Notes: a model not told the origin generated them from the sequence alone. 64,000 nucleotides of DNA from Luteimonas huabeiensis HB2 (GCF_000559025.1 NZ_JAAN01000015.1:1-64000); one strand, 5' to 3'; positions 1 to 9,147 are shown, numbered from the stretch's first letter. Program-made: numbers and translations.

Positions 1-534
1 CCCGACACGATCTTCGGCGGCTATTACGGCGGCATGCCGCTGCTGGCCTGGCCGATCTACGCCGGCAGCCCGGAGGGCCTGCGGGCGATGCTGGAGAACG
101 GCGCCGATCCGAACGTCAAGAAAGCCTACGAGACCCGCGACCGCGGCACGCGCTTCCACGCCAACGCGATGGTGTGGGCAGCGGAGCAGGAGGATCCGAC
201 GTACCTGGAACTGCTGCTGGACCACGGCGGCGATCCGGATACGCGCAATCCCAACAACGAGGCCCTGCTGTTCCACGCCTTCATCAAGCAGAACCAGTGG
301 CGCAACGTGCAGTTGCTGGTGGAGCGTGGGGCGGACGTCAATGCCAAGGTGTCGCCAGGCGGAACCATCATAGGGACCTATGCATCGCGTGGCGGTTTCA
401 TGATGGTGCACTGGTTGCTGGAGCATGGAGCGGATCCGGCGCTTGAATACGTTTACGGCAAGCCCGAGAGGCGGAAAAACTCCCATACCATCGAGGCGCC
501 GGCTCATGCGCAAGAATCTCGGCTTTCCCTCTGA
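1..534 (+). CDS. Ankyrin-repeat protein, C-terminal part (5' end outside window)
   Basis: The frame is open from the first base, so the gene starts upstream of the window. At least three ankyrin-type units are visible, each with the hallmark L-L-x-x-G-A-D-P-N or close variant: around LENGADPN, LDHGGDPD, VERGADVN and LEHGADPA. Ankyrin repeats are protein-interaction scaffolds. In Xanthomonadales, small secreted ankyrin proteins often occur in tandem families and some act as immunity partners of secreted lipases (family knowledge; partner not visible here). The last 15 or so residues (after NSHTIE) do not look like ankyrin sequence, and the gene ends just before a rearranged repeat region, so the native C-terminus may have been replaced. 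Function is unassigned. Confidence 0.8.
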   Translation, partial: PDTIFGGYYGGMPLLAWPIYAGSPEGLRAMLENGADPNVKKAYETRDRGTRFHANAMVWAAEQEDPTYLELLLDHGGDPDTRNPNNEALLFHAFIKQNQWRNVQLLVERGADVNAKVSPGGTIIGTYASRGGFMMVHWLLEHGADPALEYVYGKPERRKNSHTIEAPAHAQESRLSL

Positions 535-616
535 GGAAGACCAGATTCCGCTGCTATGAACAGGTTTTCCGTCAGTAGTCGTGCGTGAGGCAATTGGCCT
601 AAACGATGCCGAGTCC

Positions 617-708
617 ATGATGTTGCGCTGCTTCCGCCCCTACGATGCATGCCGCCGATCGCTTTGGGCGCGCCTGCTGCTGGCCTGCGCGCTGGCGCTG
701 GCGCTGCC
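617..708 (+). pseudogene. Leader fragment of a secreted protein, plus-strand copy
   Basis: From the ATG pair at 617/620 the frame reads a short basic N-terminus ([15 protein letters not shown]) followed by a hydrophobic stretch with an alanine-rich end, typical of a signal peptide. The homology to the facing minus-strand copy stops exactly at the palindrome centre, after which the frame simply reads the reverse arm. No mature domain follows. I read it as the remnant 5' end of a secreted-protein gene, possibly another copy of the ankyrin family whose last gene ends at 534 (inference). Confidence 0.35.
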
Positions 709-775
709 GGCAGCGCCAGCGCCAGCGCACAGGCCAGCAGCAGGCGCGCCCAAAGCGATCGGCGGCATGCATCGT
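642..775. repeat. 134-bp spacer-less palindrome (67-nt arms, one mismatch)
   Basis: The arms 642-708 and 709-775 are reverse complements at 66 of 67 positions; the centre is the self-complementary ctgccggcag with no loop. Outside the core the symmetry decays: the next 35 nt on each side, overlapping the core end, match at about 28 positions, and weaker similarity continues to roughly 600 and 815. The core is therefore far more conserved between arms than its flanks. Such a long spacer-less palindrome would extrude a cruciform and is a known substrate for SbcCD-type nucleases. Confidence 0.95.
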
Positions 776-797
776 GGGGGCGGGGGAAGTACGACAT
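709..797 (-). pseudogene. Leader fragment of a secreted protein, minus-strand copy
   Basis: Reading leftwards from the ATG at 797-795, this copy begins [14 protein letters not shown] and then runs into the same hydrophobic leader as the plus-strand copy. The first dozen codons differ from the other copy by several substitutions, whereas the rest is identical apart from one base. The two start codons face each other across the palindrome. No mature domain remains on either side. Confidence 0.35.
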
Positions 798-948
798 CGT
801 CGATCCGGCATCCTTCGGAACGGGTTCTCTCATAGCATGGCCGGCGCCGGCCATGCCAGCCGACGCGCCGGATCGCCACGATGCCACGGGCGATCGCGCA
901 TCGCGGGCGCGGCCGGATCCGTCGGGTCGGTCTCTGGAGTCAGGCAGA

Positions 949-3180
949 ATGCCGGCCTGTCTTCGCCCTCCCCGGATCTGCGTGAATTTCTTCGTTTCCT
1001 GCCCGAAGGGCCTCGAATACCTGCTCGCCAACGAGCTGTCGGCGCTCGGCTGCGCCCGCGCCACCGCCGCGGTGGCCGGCGTCAATGCCGAGGGGGAGCC
1101 GGTCGATGCCCTGCGCGCGGTGCTGTGGTCGCGGCTGGCCAGCCGGGTACTGTGGCCGCTGGCCGACTACGACTGTCCCGACGAGCAGGCGCTGTATGCC
1201 GGCGCGCGGGCGCTGGATTGGCCGGCGCAATTGCCGTCGGGGGCGACCCTGGCGGTGGACGCGCACGTGTCGGGGAGCGCGATCACCCACGCGCGTTACG
1301 CCGCGCAGCGGATCAAGGATGCGGTGGTCGATGCGATGCGCGACCACGACGGCCGCCGCCCCGACGTCGACCTGGACGCGCCCGACCTGCGACTGCACCT
1401 GCTGGTGCGCAAGGGCCGCGCACGGCTGTCGGTGGATCTCGGCGGCGGTCCGCTGCACCGGCGCGGCTGGCGCCAGGCGCGGCACGAGGCGCCGTTGAAG
1501 GAGAACCTGGCCGCTGCGGTCCTGCTGCGCGGCGGCTGGAGCCGTCTGCAGGGCGAGGGCGGCGGGCTGCTGGACCCGATGTGCGGCAGCGGCACGCTGC
1601 TGATCGAAGGGGCGCTGATGGCGGCCGACGTGGCGCCCGGTCTCGGCCGCGACGGCGGCCGTCCGCCGAGCCGCTGGTCGGGCTTCGATGCCGGCGCCTG
1701 GCGGGTGCTGGTGGAGGAAGCGCGCGCGCGGGCCGACGCCGGCCTGGCCCGCCTCGAGCCGCGCTTCCAGGGCATCGATCTCGATCCGCAGGCGATCGAG
1801 GCCGCGCGCGAGAACGCCGAGCGCGCCGGGGTGGCGGCGGCGATCGAGTTCCGCGTCGGCGACCTGCGCGCGCTGCAGCCGCAGGATCTCGCGCCAGGGC
1901 TGGCCGCGGCGCCGACCGGGCTGGCGGTCGCCAATCCGCCCTACGATGCCCGCCTGGCCGCCGATCCCGCGCTCTACCGCGCGCTGGGCGAGGCGCTGCG
2001 GCGCACGGTGCCCGGTTGGCGCGCCGCCCTGCTGTGCGGCGACGACGGGCTCGCGCGCGCCACCGGCCTGCGCGCGCGCAAGGCCTACACCGTGTTCAAC
2101 GGGCCGCTGGAGTGCGTGCTGCTGGCGGTCGATCCGATCGCCGGCGCCGAGCGCGCCGAGCGCGCCGAGGCGCCGGCGCGGCCGTTGTCGGAAGGCGCGA
2201 CCATGGTCGCCAACCGGCTGCGCAAGACCTTGCGCGCGGGCCGGCGCTGGCGCGCGCAGGCGCAGGTCTCGTGCTGGCGGGCCTACGACGCCGACCTGCC
2301 CGAGTACGCCGCCGCCATCGACGTCTATACCCCCGAGGATGCGCCCGACCGGCCCTGGCTGCACGTGCAGGAATACGCCGCGCCGGCCGACGTTCCCGAA
2401 GAGGCGGCGCGGCGGCGCCTGGCCGACCTGCTGGCGGCCGCGCGCGAGGTGTTCGGGGTGCCGCGCGAGCGCGTCGCCGTGAAGACGCGCGCGCGCGGGC
2501 GCGGCGGCAGCAAGTACGGCCGCTTCGACGCGCGCGGCGAGTTCCTGCGGGTGCGCGAGGGCGCCGCGCGGCTGCGGGTCAACCTGTTCGACTACCTCGA
2601 TACCGGGCTGTTCCTCGACCACCGGCCGCTGCGTGCGCGCATCGCCGCCGAGGCCGCGGGCCTGCGCTTCCTCAACCTGTTCTGCTACACCGGCGCGGCC
2701 ACCGTGCAGGCCGCGGTCGGCGGCGCCGCGCAGACGACCAGCGTCGACCTGTCCGGCACCTACCTGCAATGGCTGGCCGAGAACCTGGCCGACAACGGCG
2801 TCGGCGGCCCGGCGCACCGGCTGGTGCAGGCCGACGCGCTGCAGTGGCTGGAGGCCGAGCGCGGCGAGTACGACCTGGTGTTCTGCGACCCGCCGACCTT
2901 CTCCAACTCCGCGCGCGCCGACGACTTCGACGTCCAGCGCGAGCACGTGCGGCTGCTGCGCGCGGCGGTGGCGCGGCTGTCGCCGGGCGGCGTGCTGTAC
3001 TTCAGCAACAATTTCCGCCGTTTCCGGCTGGATGCCGAGGCGGTGGCGGCGTTCGCCGACTGCGAGGAGATCAGCGCCGAGACCATTCCGCCCGATTTCG
3101 CCCGCAATCCGCGCATCCATCGCGCCTGGCGGGTGCGCCGGCGCGCGCCGGCGGCTTCGCGCCCGCCACCGGCGGCGTAA
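949..3180 (+). CDS. rlmL: Bifunctional 23S rRNA m2G2445/m7G2069 methyltransferase RlmKL
   Basis: The 743-residue product has the expected length (about 700-750) and begins with the characteristic [17 protein letters not shown]. An N-terminal THUMP region is followed by the RlmL methyltransferase, with its adenosine-pocket motif NPPY at about residues 329-332, and then the RlmK methyltransferase, with a DPPTF motif at about 647-651. RlmL makes m2G2445 and RlmK makes m7G2069 of 23S rRNA from S-adenosylmethionine. The frame is open 300 nt further upstream, but that part is the palindrome region and not homologous sequence, so I chose the ATG at 949, close to the conserved N-terminus. Confidence 0.93.
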   Translation: MPACLRPPRICVNFFVSCPKGLEYLLANELSALGCARATAAVAGVNAEGEPVDALRAVLWSRLASRVLWPLADYDCPDEQALYAGARALDWPAQLPSGATLAVDAHVSGSAITHARYAAQRIKDAVVDAMRDHDGRRPDVDLDAPDLRLHLLVRKGRARLSVDLGGGPLHRRGWRQARHEAPLKENLAAAVLLRGGWSRLQGEGGGLLDPMCGSGTLLIEGALMAADVAPGLGRDGGRPPSRWSGFDAGAWRVLVEEARARADAGLARLEPRFQGIDLDPQAIEAARENAERAGVAAAIEFRVGDLRALQPQDLAPGLAAAPTGLAVANPPYDARLAADPALYRALGEALRRTVPGWRAALLCGDDGLARATGLRARKAYTVFNGPLECVLLAVDPIAGAERAERAEAPARPLSEGATMVANRLRKTLRAGRRWRAQAQVSCWRAYDADLPEYAAAIDVYTPEDAPDRPWLHVQEYAAPADVPEEAARRRLADLLAAAREVFGVPRERVAVKTRARGRGGSKYGRFDARGEFLRVREGAARLRVNLFDYLDTGLFLDHRPLRARIAAEAAGLRFLNLFCYTGAATVQAAVGGAAQTTSVDLSGTYLQWLAENLADNGVGGPAHRLVQADALQWLEAERGEYDLVFCDPPTFSNSARADDFDVQREHVRLLRAAVARLSPGGVLYFSNNFRRFRLDAEAVAAFADCEEISAETIPPDFARNPRIHRAWRVRRRAPAASRPPPAA

Positions 3181-3257
3181 CCCTGCGTTCCACCGGTGCC
3201 GGTGCGCCGCCGCGCCGCCGGCCCCATCTTGTCGGCTCACGCCACCAGGAGCCCGTC

Positions 3258-4118
3258 ATGAGCGCCGACACCACCGCCCGCTATGCCCGCGTCGCCTCCC
3301 GGCTGCGCGGCACCGCGACCTCCGACGGCGCCGGCGTCCGCCTGACCCGCGTCATCGGCGGTCCGCAGCTGCCCGATCTCGATCCCTTCCTGCTGCTCGA
3401 CGAGTTCGGCACCGACCGCGCCGAGGACTACATCGGCGGTTTCCCCGACCATCCGCACCGCGGCTTCGAGACCGTGACCTACATGCTCGATGGCCGCATG
3501 CGCCACCGCGACAACCACGGCCACGAGGGCCTGCTGGTGCCCGGCGGGGTGCAGTGGATGACCGCGGGTCGGGGTCTGGTGCACTCCGAGATGCCCGAGC
3601 AGGAGGCCGGGCGCATGCGCGGCTTCCAGCTGTGGGTGAACCTGCCGGCCAAGGACAAGATGCGCGCGCCGCGCTACCAGGAGTTCGGTCCGGAGACGAT
3701 CCCGGTCGTGCGCCCGGCCGACGGCGTCGAGGTGAAGGCGATCGCCGGCCGCGTCGGCGAGATCGTCGGTCCGATCGCGCAGCCGGCCACCGATCCGGTG
3801 TACCTCGACGTGCGGCTCGAGCCCGGCCGCGCCTGGGAGCACGCCCTGCCCGAGGGTCACAACGCCTTCGTCTACGTCTACGAGGGGGCGCTGGCGATCG
3901 GCGCCGGCGAGGACGCGCGCGAGGTCGGCGCGCAGGAGCTGGCGGTGCTGGGCGGCGGCGACCTGCTGCGGCTGCAGGCCGCAGGCGCCGGGGCGCGCGC
4001 GATCGTGGTCGCCGGGCGGCCGCTGCGCGAGCCGGTCGCCCGCCACGGCCCCTTCGTCATGAACACCCGGCAGGAGCTGATGCAAGCCTTCGTGGACTTC
4101 CAGGAAGGGCGTTTCTGA
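3258..4118 (+). CDS. Pirin family protein
   Basis: A 286-residue bicupin protein. The N-terminal cupin carries the pirin metal-site signature FPDHPHRGFETVTYML, followed by the conserved HRDNxGHEG and GGVQWMTAGRGLVHSE segments; the C-terminal pirin domain follows from about residue 170. Bacterial pirins bind Fe or another metal; some have quercetin 2,3-dioxygenase activity and some are redox-sensing regulators, so the exact role here is open. The ATG at 3258 follows a good Shine-Dalgarno (ccaggag). It is 77 nt downstream of rlmKL. A second, more divergent pirin lies at 4718-5584 on the other strand. Confidence 0.9.
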   Translation: MSADTTARYARVASRLRGTATSDGAGVRLTRVIGGPQLPDLDPFLLLDEFGTDRAEDYIGGFPDHPHRGFETVTYMLDGRMRHRDNHGHEGLLVPGGVQWMTAGRGLVHSEMPEQEAGRMRGFQLWVNLPAKDKMRAPRYQEFGPETIPVVRPADGVEVKAIAGRVGEIVGPIAQPATDPVYLDVRLEPGRAWEHALPEGHNAFVYVYEGALAIGAGEDAREVGAQELAVLGGGDLLRLQAAGAGARAIVVAGRPLREPVARHGPFVMNTRQELMQAFVDFQEGRF

Positions 4119-4144
4119 CAGCGGCGCGCGGGTCGGCCGGTGGC

Positions 4145-4615
4145 TCACTTCCGGCCGAGCAGCGCCCCGTCGAAGCGCAATCGCTCCACCAGTTGCTGGT
4201 TGCGCTGCAGCTGGTCGCGGTCGCGCGCGTGCAGCCAGACGTGCATCACGCGGCCGTCCTCCAGCGTCACCAGCGTCTCGCGTACCAGCTTGGCCGGGTC
4301 GGCGGCGTCCTCGCCGCGATACCAGTGCACGTCCTGTCCGGCGACGGTGCCGCGTTCCTCGCGGGCGGTGCGGCGCGGCTCGAACGGCGAGCGTTCGGCG
4401 AGGTAGAGGCCGAACGCCTCGCGTCCGTCGGCGTCCACCGCGCGGCAGATCAGGAACGCTTCGCTGGCGCGCCGCGTCCAGTCGAGCCCGGCGTCGGCCG
4501 GCAGCGTCGGGCAATCGCCCGGGGCCTGCGCGAGCGCGCACGGTGCGCTTGCGACCAGCGCCAGCGCGAACGCGCCGGCGATCGACCGGATCGGCCCGGA
4601 TGGTCTGTCCTGCAT
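4145..4615 (-). CDS. Secreted protein of unknown function
   Basis: A 156-residue product. Starting at the ATG at 4615 gives a clean signal peptide (short basic start, hydrophobic core, cleavage after ALA-Q near residue 30). The upstream in-frame ATG at 4705 would add about 30 charged residues and spoil it, so I prefer the internal start. The mature part is charged, with two Cys near its start, and matches no family I recognise. It is convergent with the upstream pirin gene and shares its strand with the next pirin. Confidence 0.75.
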   Translation of the reverse strand: MQDRPSGPIRSIAGAFALALVASAPCALAQAPGDCPTLPADAGLDWTRRASEAFLICRAVDADGREAFGLYLAERSPFEPRRTAREERGTVAGQDVHWYRGEDAADPAKLVRETLVTLEDGRVMHVWLHARDRDQLQRNQQLVERLRFDGALLGRK

Positions 4616-4717
4616 GTCGGTCCCCCTCGGTACTGGCCCGGCGCGACCCCGTCGCGCGACGGCCCTCCCCGCGAAGACCTTAGCCCCGCGCGCGGCGCTT
4701 GACAAATGGCTCCGGCC

Positions 4718-5584
4718 TCACCTTTCCGGCAGGGGGATGAACTCCTCCTCGTCGCCGGGGATGGTGCCGAAGCGGCCGGCGCGCCAGTCGGCCTTGGCCT
4801 GCTCGATCCGTTCGGGCGAGGAGGAGACGAAGTTCCACCACAGGTGGCGGCGGCCGTCGAGCGGCTCGCCGCCGAACAGCATCGCCTTGAGCGGCGTCTT
4901 CGCCCGCAGCCTGGCGGTGGCGCCGGGATCGAGCACCAGCAGCCGGCGCGCGGGAACGTCGGCGCCGTCGAGCTGCGCCTCGCCCTCCAGCACGTACAGC
5001 GCGCGCTCGCGCGGGCCGGGTTCGATCGCGGTCTCGGCCTCCGCCTCGAGGTCGATGGCCACGTTGAGGATCTCGCCGAAGGCGCGCACCGGCGATTCCT
5101 CGCCGTGGGCGCGCCCGGCGATCAGCCGCAGCAGCGCACCGCGGCGGGCCAGTCGGGGCAGGGTGTCGGCGGGGTGGTGGTGGAAGGCGGGCGCGGTGTC
5201 CTCGTGGCGCTGCGGCAAGCCCACCCAGGTCTGCATGCCGTGCAGCGGATGGCCGTCCGCGCGCAACCCTGGCGGGGTCCGTTCGGAGTGGGCGATGCCG
5301 CGGCCGGCGGTCATCCAGTTCACGTCGCCGGGCAGGATGTCCTGCAGCGAGCCGAGGGTGTCGCGATGGCGCAAGCCGCCGCTCCACAGAAAGGTCACGG
5401 TCGCCAGGCCGATGTGCGGATGCGGGCGCACGTCGATGCCGGCGCCGGGCTCGAACACGGCCGGTCCCATGTGGTCGACGAAGACGAACGGGCCGACGCT
5501 GCGCATCTGCAGGGTAGGGACCGCACGACGGACGGTGAAGCCGCCGCCCAGGTCGTGGCTGCGCGGTTCGATGACGAGGGTCAT
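4718..5584 (-). CDS. Pirin family protein (YhhW type)
   Basis: A 288-residue bicupin protein. The metal-site motif reads RPHPHIGLATVTFLWSG, followed by HRDTLGSLQDI and GDVNWMTAGRGIAHSE, with the pirin C-terminal domain from about residue 180 and a conserved end (VSSSPERIEQAKADW). It is closer to the YhhW-like quercetinase group than the neighbouring pirin at 3258-4118, so the pair are paralogues and not a recent duplication. The start MTLVIEPRS at 5584 was preferred over an upstream in-frame ATG because the family begins there. Confidence 0.9.
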   Translation of the reverse strand: MTLVIEPRSHDLGGGFTVRRAVPTLQMRSVGPFVFVDHMGPAVFEPGAGIDVRPHPHIGLATVTFLWSGGLRHRDTLGSLQDILPGDVNWMTAGRGIAHSERTPPGLRADGHPLHGMQTWVGLPQRHEDTAPAFHHHPADTLPRLARRGALLRLIAGRAHGEESPVRAFGEILNVAIDLEAEAETAIEPGPRERALYVLEGEAQLDGADVPARRLLVLDPGATARLRAKTPLKAMLFGGEPLDGRRHLWWNFVSSSPERIEQAKADWRAGRFGTIPGDEEEFIPLPER

Positions 5585-5681
5585 GGCAGGGCTCGGCGAG
5601 GGAGGCGCCCAGCCTCGCACGTGGCGCGGCGCGCGGCGTCGCGGCCCGGAAACCCTGCGTTCCAGCCGTCGCCGGCGCGGC

Positions 5682-6203
5682 TCAGCCCGGCGCCAGGTAC
5701 GGCGCCAGCGCCGCGCGCCACGATGCGAGCTTCTCGGCCTGGGAGCGCGCGGCGTGCGCCGGGCTGGTGGAGGGCAGGCGCACGGTCGCCACGCCGGGCG
5801 GCAGTGCCGGGCCGGCGTGGCGGGCGAAGGCCTGCGCGGCGGTGCCGCCGTTGAAGGCGACCAGGCGCAGCTGCGGGTGGGCGGAGAAGAACGCGGCGAA
5901 ATCGTTGGCGACCATGCTCGCCGGCTCGATGCGCGCGTCCAGGCTGCCGGGCCGCACGCAGTGCGCCAGGACGTCCCACAGCGCGATCCCGGCCGCGCGC
6001 AGGCGCGCCAGCCGTTGCGCGTAGGGCAGGTCGGGCGAGGCGCCGGCGATCGCGTCCATGATCGGCCAGAACGCGTTGCGCGGATGCGCGTAGTAGCGCT
6101 GCGCGGCCAGCGAGGCCGCGCCCGGCATGCTGCCCAGCACGAGCACGCGCGCGTCGGGGCGCGATACCGGCGGCAGACCGGTCAGGCGCGCCGGCGCGTT
6201 CAA
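5682..6203 (-). CDS. Uracil-DNA-glycosylase superfamily protein, probable DNA-deoxyinosine glycosylase
   Basis: A 173-residue protein with the motif [27 protein letters not shown] near the N-terminus and a C-terminal LPSTSPAHA segment. These are the two active-site motifs of family 6 UDG (hypoxanthine-DNA glycosylase, HDG), although related G/T-U glycosylases share similar patterns. HDG excises hypoxanthine, the product of adenine deamination. The start codon overlaps the stop of the endonuclease V gene upstream by 4 nt (ATGA), so the two are probably translationally coupled. Confidence 0.8.
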   Translation of the reverse strand: MNAPARLTGLPPVSRPDARVLVLGSMPGAASLAAQRYYAHPRNAFWPIMDAIAGASPDLPYAQRLARLRAAGIALWDVLAHCVRPGSLDARIEPASMVANDFAAFFSAHPQLRLVAFNGGTAAQAFARHAGPALPPGVATVRLPSTSPAHAARSQAEKLASWRAALAPYLAPG

Positions 6204-6880
6204 CGCGACGCGTCGCGGCGCGAGGCCAGGCGGTCGGCGAGCCGGGTCGGCTCCGGCAGCCGGTAGCCGGCCAGGAAGCGCTCGGTCAGCGCCACCGCGC
6301 CCTCCAGCGAGACCCGATGGCCGGGCGAGACCACCAGCGGATTGCAGCGCGCCTTGCTGCGCAGCAGGGTGCCGACCACCTCGCCGCGGTGCACCAGCGG
6401 CGAGCGGTCGCCGGGCAGCGGCCCGGGCGCGACCGCATCGCCGGCGAGGATCTTCTTGGCCACGCCCACGGCCGGCAGCCCGGTCGCCACGCCGAAGTGC
6501 GCGGCGATCCCCAGCCGGCGCGGATGGGCGATGCCCTGGCCGTCGACGAACGCGAGGTCCGGCATCGCGGACAGTTGCGACAGCGCGGCCAGCAGCGCCG
6601 GCAGTTCGCGGAAGCTCAGCAGGCCGGGGACGTAGGGCATCGAGGTCGGCACCCGCGCCACCTGCGCGTCCAGCGGCGCCAGGGTGCGCGCGTCGAGCAG
6701 GACCGCGGCCGCGCGCGTGGTCGCGCCGTCGTCCTCGAAGCCGACGTCGAAGCCGGCGACGGTCGCCAGCGGCTGCGGGTAGTCGTCGCGCAGCAGCACG
6801 CGCTGCGCGAGCGCCTGCTGCAGCGCGCGCGCGGCCGGCACGCTGCCGTCCCAGTCGCCGAAGACGCCGCCGGCGCTCAT
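6200..6880 (-). CDS. nfi: Endonuclease V (deoxyinosine 3'-endonuclease)
   Basis: A 226-residue product matching Nfi over its length: [12 protein letters not shown] carries the first metal-binding Asp, [11 protein letters not shown] is the conserved PYIPGxLxFRE segment, [19 protein letters not shown] carries the second acidic cluster, and GVAKKIL follows. It nicks the second phosphodiester 3' of deoxyinosine. It is followed, with a 4-nt overlap, by the deoxyinosine-glycosylase-like gene, so two independent routes for removing deaminated adenine lie in one operon. Confidence 0.92.
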   Translation of the reverse strand: MSAGGVFGDWDGSVPAARALQQALAQRVLLRDDYPQPLATVAGFDVGFEDDGATTRAAAVLLDARTLAPLDAQVARVPTSMPYVPGLLSFRELPALLAALSQLSAMPDLAFVDGQGIAHPRRLGIAAHFGVATGLPAVGVAKKILAGDAVAPGPLPGDRSPLVHRGEVVGTLLRSKARCNPLVVSPGHRVSLEGAVALTERFLAGYRLPEPTRLADRLASRRDASR

Positions 6881-6893
6881 CCGCCGCGCACGC

Positions 6894-7397
6894 TCAGAAC
6901 CTGCGCCGCTGCAGCGTGGCCCGGCCGTCGGCGCCGATGCGGATTTCGTACAGATCGCCGTAGGCGTCCTCCGCCAGCGGCGCGACCGGGCAGGCGCAGA
7001 GCGAGGCCACCAGGGCGGGCACGGTGTCGCTGTGGCCGATCATCAGCACCTGCTGGCCGGCGTGGCGCATGTGCAGCAGCGTGGCGGTCTCGGACGGCGT
7101 CCGCGCGGGATCGTAGTCGCGCACCGGCAGGCCGCGGCGCTGCGCGGTCGGCAGCGCGGTCTCGCGCGTGCGGCGGGTGGGGGTGGCGTAGACCGCGCGC
7201 AGCGGCACGTCGGCCAGCGCCGTGGCCAGCGACTGCGCGCGGCCGCGGCCCGCCTCGCTCAGTTGCGGGTCGGCGCTGCCGTCGTCGGCCTTCTCGGCAT
7301 GCCGCGCCACCAGGAACACGGTATCGGTCTCGGCCTGCGGCATCGCGGCGCAACCCGCCAGCAGGCACAGCAGCAGCATGGGCAGCGGCAGGCGCAT
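6894..7397 (-). CDS. Histidine phosphatase (SixA/phosphoglycerate mutase-like) lipoprotein
   Basis: A 167-residue product. It begins with a lipoprotein signal peptide and lipobox (CLLAGC, lipidated Cys near residue 16). The mature part has the phosphohistidine catalytic motif VARHAEK, the TRRTRETA segment and the second catalytic His in MIGHSDTVP. It is therefore likely an outer-membrane-anchored periplasmic phosphatase. The substrate is unknown. It starts at 7397, divergent from the GNAT gene, and its stop lies 13 nt from the start of nfi, so it may be the first gene of that operon. Confidence 0.85.
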   Translation of the reverse strand: MRLPLPMLLLCLLAGCAAMPQAETDTVFLVARHAEKADDGSADPQLSEAGRGRAQSLATALADVPLRAVYATPTRRTRETALPTAQRRGLPVRDYDPARTPSETATLLHMRHAGQQVLMIGHSDTVPALVASLCACPVAPLAEDAYGDLYEIRIGADGRATLQRRRF

Positions 7398-7649
7398 GGA
7401 TGATTCCTCCGGGGGGCCGCAGCATGATGCCGGCACCGCCGTGCGATGACAAAGGGGGCGCGCGGCGGCATGCGCGGGCGCGGGCGGTGCGCCGCCTGGA
7501 ACGCTGTGTCGCGCGACGGACCGGGCGCGCCGGCTTTCCGCGGTCCGGCCGTCGCGCTCGCCTCCGGCCGGGCCGCGAGGGCGCGATGCCGCCCGCCCGC
7601 ATGCTCTACGATCCGCGTTCGCCGCATCCTCCCCTGGAGTTCCGCCGCC

Positions 7650-8255
7650 TTGCCCGCTCGTCCCCACATCCTGCGCGTGCGCGGCGCCGACATCGTGCCC
7701 TGGCTGGACGACGTCGCCCGCCTGCGCACGCGCGTGTTCGCCGACTGGCCCTATCTCTACGAGGGCGATCCCGCCTACGAGCGCGAGTACCTGGCCGCCT
7801 ATGCGCGCTCGCCCGACAGCGTGTTCGTGCTCGCGCAGGACGGCGGCGCGGTGGTGGGCGCGGCCACCGGCCTGCCGCTGGCCGACGATGCCGAGGCCTT
7901 CCGCGCGCCGTTCGACGCCGCCGGCCTCGATGCGGCGCGGGTGTTCTACTTCGGCGAGTCGGTCCTGCTGCCGGCCTACCGCGGGCTCGGCATCGGCCAT
8001 GCGTTCTTCGACGAGCGCGAGGCGCATGCGCGCGCATTGGGCCGCTTCGCGCTGACCGCGTTCTGCGCGGTGGACCGCGCCCCCGAGGATCCGCGCCGCC
8101 CGCCCGCCGCGCGCGCCAACGACGCGTTCTGGCGCAAGCGCGGCTACGTGCGCCGGCCGGAGCTGGCCATGCGGCTGGGCTGGCGCGAGCGCGGCCACGG
8201 CGAGGTGGACCACCGCCTGACCTTCTGGACTCGGCCGCTGGAGGCCGCGCCATGA
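7650..8255 (+). CDS. GNAT family N-acetyltransferase
   Basis: A 201-residue product if started at the TTG at 7650, which has a Shine-Dalgarno (tggag) 10 nt upstream and places translation just before the conserved start of the domain. There is no in-frame ATG before the domain, only one far upstream at 7446 that would add 68 non-homologous residues. The acetyl-CoA-binding segment YRGLGIGHAFFDEREAHA is typical of GNATs. Its stop overlaps the ATG of the amidohydrolase gene by 4 nt, so the pair are coupled. The acceptor substrate is unknown. Confidence 0.8.
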   Translation: MPARPHILRVRGADIVPWLDDVARLRTRVFADWPYLYEGDPAYEREYLAAYARSPDSVFVLAQDGGAVVGAATGLPLADDAEAFRAPFDAAGLDAARVFYFGESVLLPAYRGLGIGHAFFDEREAHARALGRFALTAFCAVDRAPEDPRRPPAARANDAFWRKRGYVRRPELAMRLGWRERGHGEVDHRLTFWTRPLEAAP

Positions 8256-9136
8256 AGGTCGCCGTCGCCCGCTATCCGATCGGCAGGCCGCAGCGCTTCG
8301 ACGATTTCGCCGAGACCCAGCGCCGCTGGCTGCGCGAGGCGGCGGCCGCGGGCGCCGACATCGCGGTGCTGCCCGAGTACCTGTCGCTGGAACTGGCGGC
8401 GCTGTCCGGGGCGGAGGTCGGCCGGCGGCTGGACGCCTCGCTCGCCGCGATCCAGGCGCTGCGAGCGGACTGGATCGCGCTGTTCGCCGCGCTGGCGCGC
8501 GAGACCGGGCTGCTGGTGCAGCCGGGCACCTTCCTGCTCGACGCCGGCGGCGGCCGCTACCGCAACCGCGCCGACGTGTTCGCGCCCGAGGGCGGGCACG
8601 ACTGGCAGGACAAGCTGCAGCTGACCGGTTTCGAGAAGGCCGCCGGCACGATCGACGGCGGCGACGCGCTGCGGGTGTTCGAGTATCGCGGCCTGCGCTT
8701 CGGGGTGGCGGTCTGCTACGACATCGAGTTCCCGCTGCCGGTGCGCGCGCAGGCCGAGGCCGGGGCGCGGCTGATCCTGGTGCCGAGCTGCACCGATACG
8801 GAGGCGGGTGCGACCCGGGTGCGGGTGGGCTGCCTGGCGCGCGCGCTGGAGAACCGTTGCTTCGTCGCCCAGGCGGTGACCGCCGGCGAGGCGCCGTGGA
8901 GCGCGGCGCTCGACGTCAATACCGGCGAGGCGGCGCTGTACGCGCCGATGGACGTGGACCTGCCGGCCGATGGCGTGGTCGCGTCCAGCGCCGGCCGCGA
9001 CGGCTGGACCATCGCGCGGCTCGATTTCGCCGAGCTGGAGGCCAGCCGCGCGCGGGCGCAGGTGGCCAACGACCGCGACTGGCCCGGCCAGCGCCTGCCC
9101 GCGCTGCGGGCGGCGCGGGTGTCGCGATTGGGATAG
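8252..9136 (+). CDS. Carbon-nitrogen hydrolase (nitrilase superfamily)
   Basis: A 294-residue nitrilase-fold enzyme. The catalytic triad is visible: Glu in VLPEYLSLE, Lys in WQDKLQLTGFE and Cys in VAVCYDIEFPLP. The arrangement and the fusion-like pairing with an upstream GNAT gene resemble two-domain proteins (GNAT plus C-N hydrolase) found as one chain in other bacteria; here they are separate, overlapping genes (7650-8255 and this one). It likely hydrolyses a small amide; the substrate is not evident. Confidence 0.88.
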   Translation: MKVAVARYPIGRPQRFDDFAETQRRWLREAAAAGADIAVLPEYLSLELAALSGAEVGRRLDASLAAIQALRADWIALFAALARETGLLVQPGTFLLDAGGGRYRNRADVFAPEGGHDWQDKLQLTGFEKAAGTIDGGDALRVFEYRGLRFGVAVCYDIEFPLPVRAQAEAGARLILVPSCTDTEAGATRVRVGCLARALENRCFVAQAVTAGEAPWSAALDVNTGEAALYAPMDVDLPADGVVASSAGRDGWTIARLDFAELEASRARAQVANDRDWPGQRLPALRAARVSRLG

Positions 9137-9147
9137 GGGCGCCGGGT

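Noticed and set aside
940..3240. 766-codon open frame on the minus strand
   Set aside because: It is the antisense shadow of rlmKL in very GC-rich DNA; the product is low-complexity Arg/Gln/Ala with no domain.
645..4118. Apparent fusion of a long unknown protein with pirin
   Set aside because: The frame crosses rlmKL in a wrong frame; pirin has its own ATG with Shine-Dalgarno at 3258.
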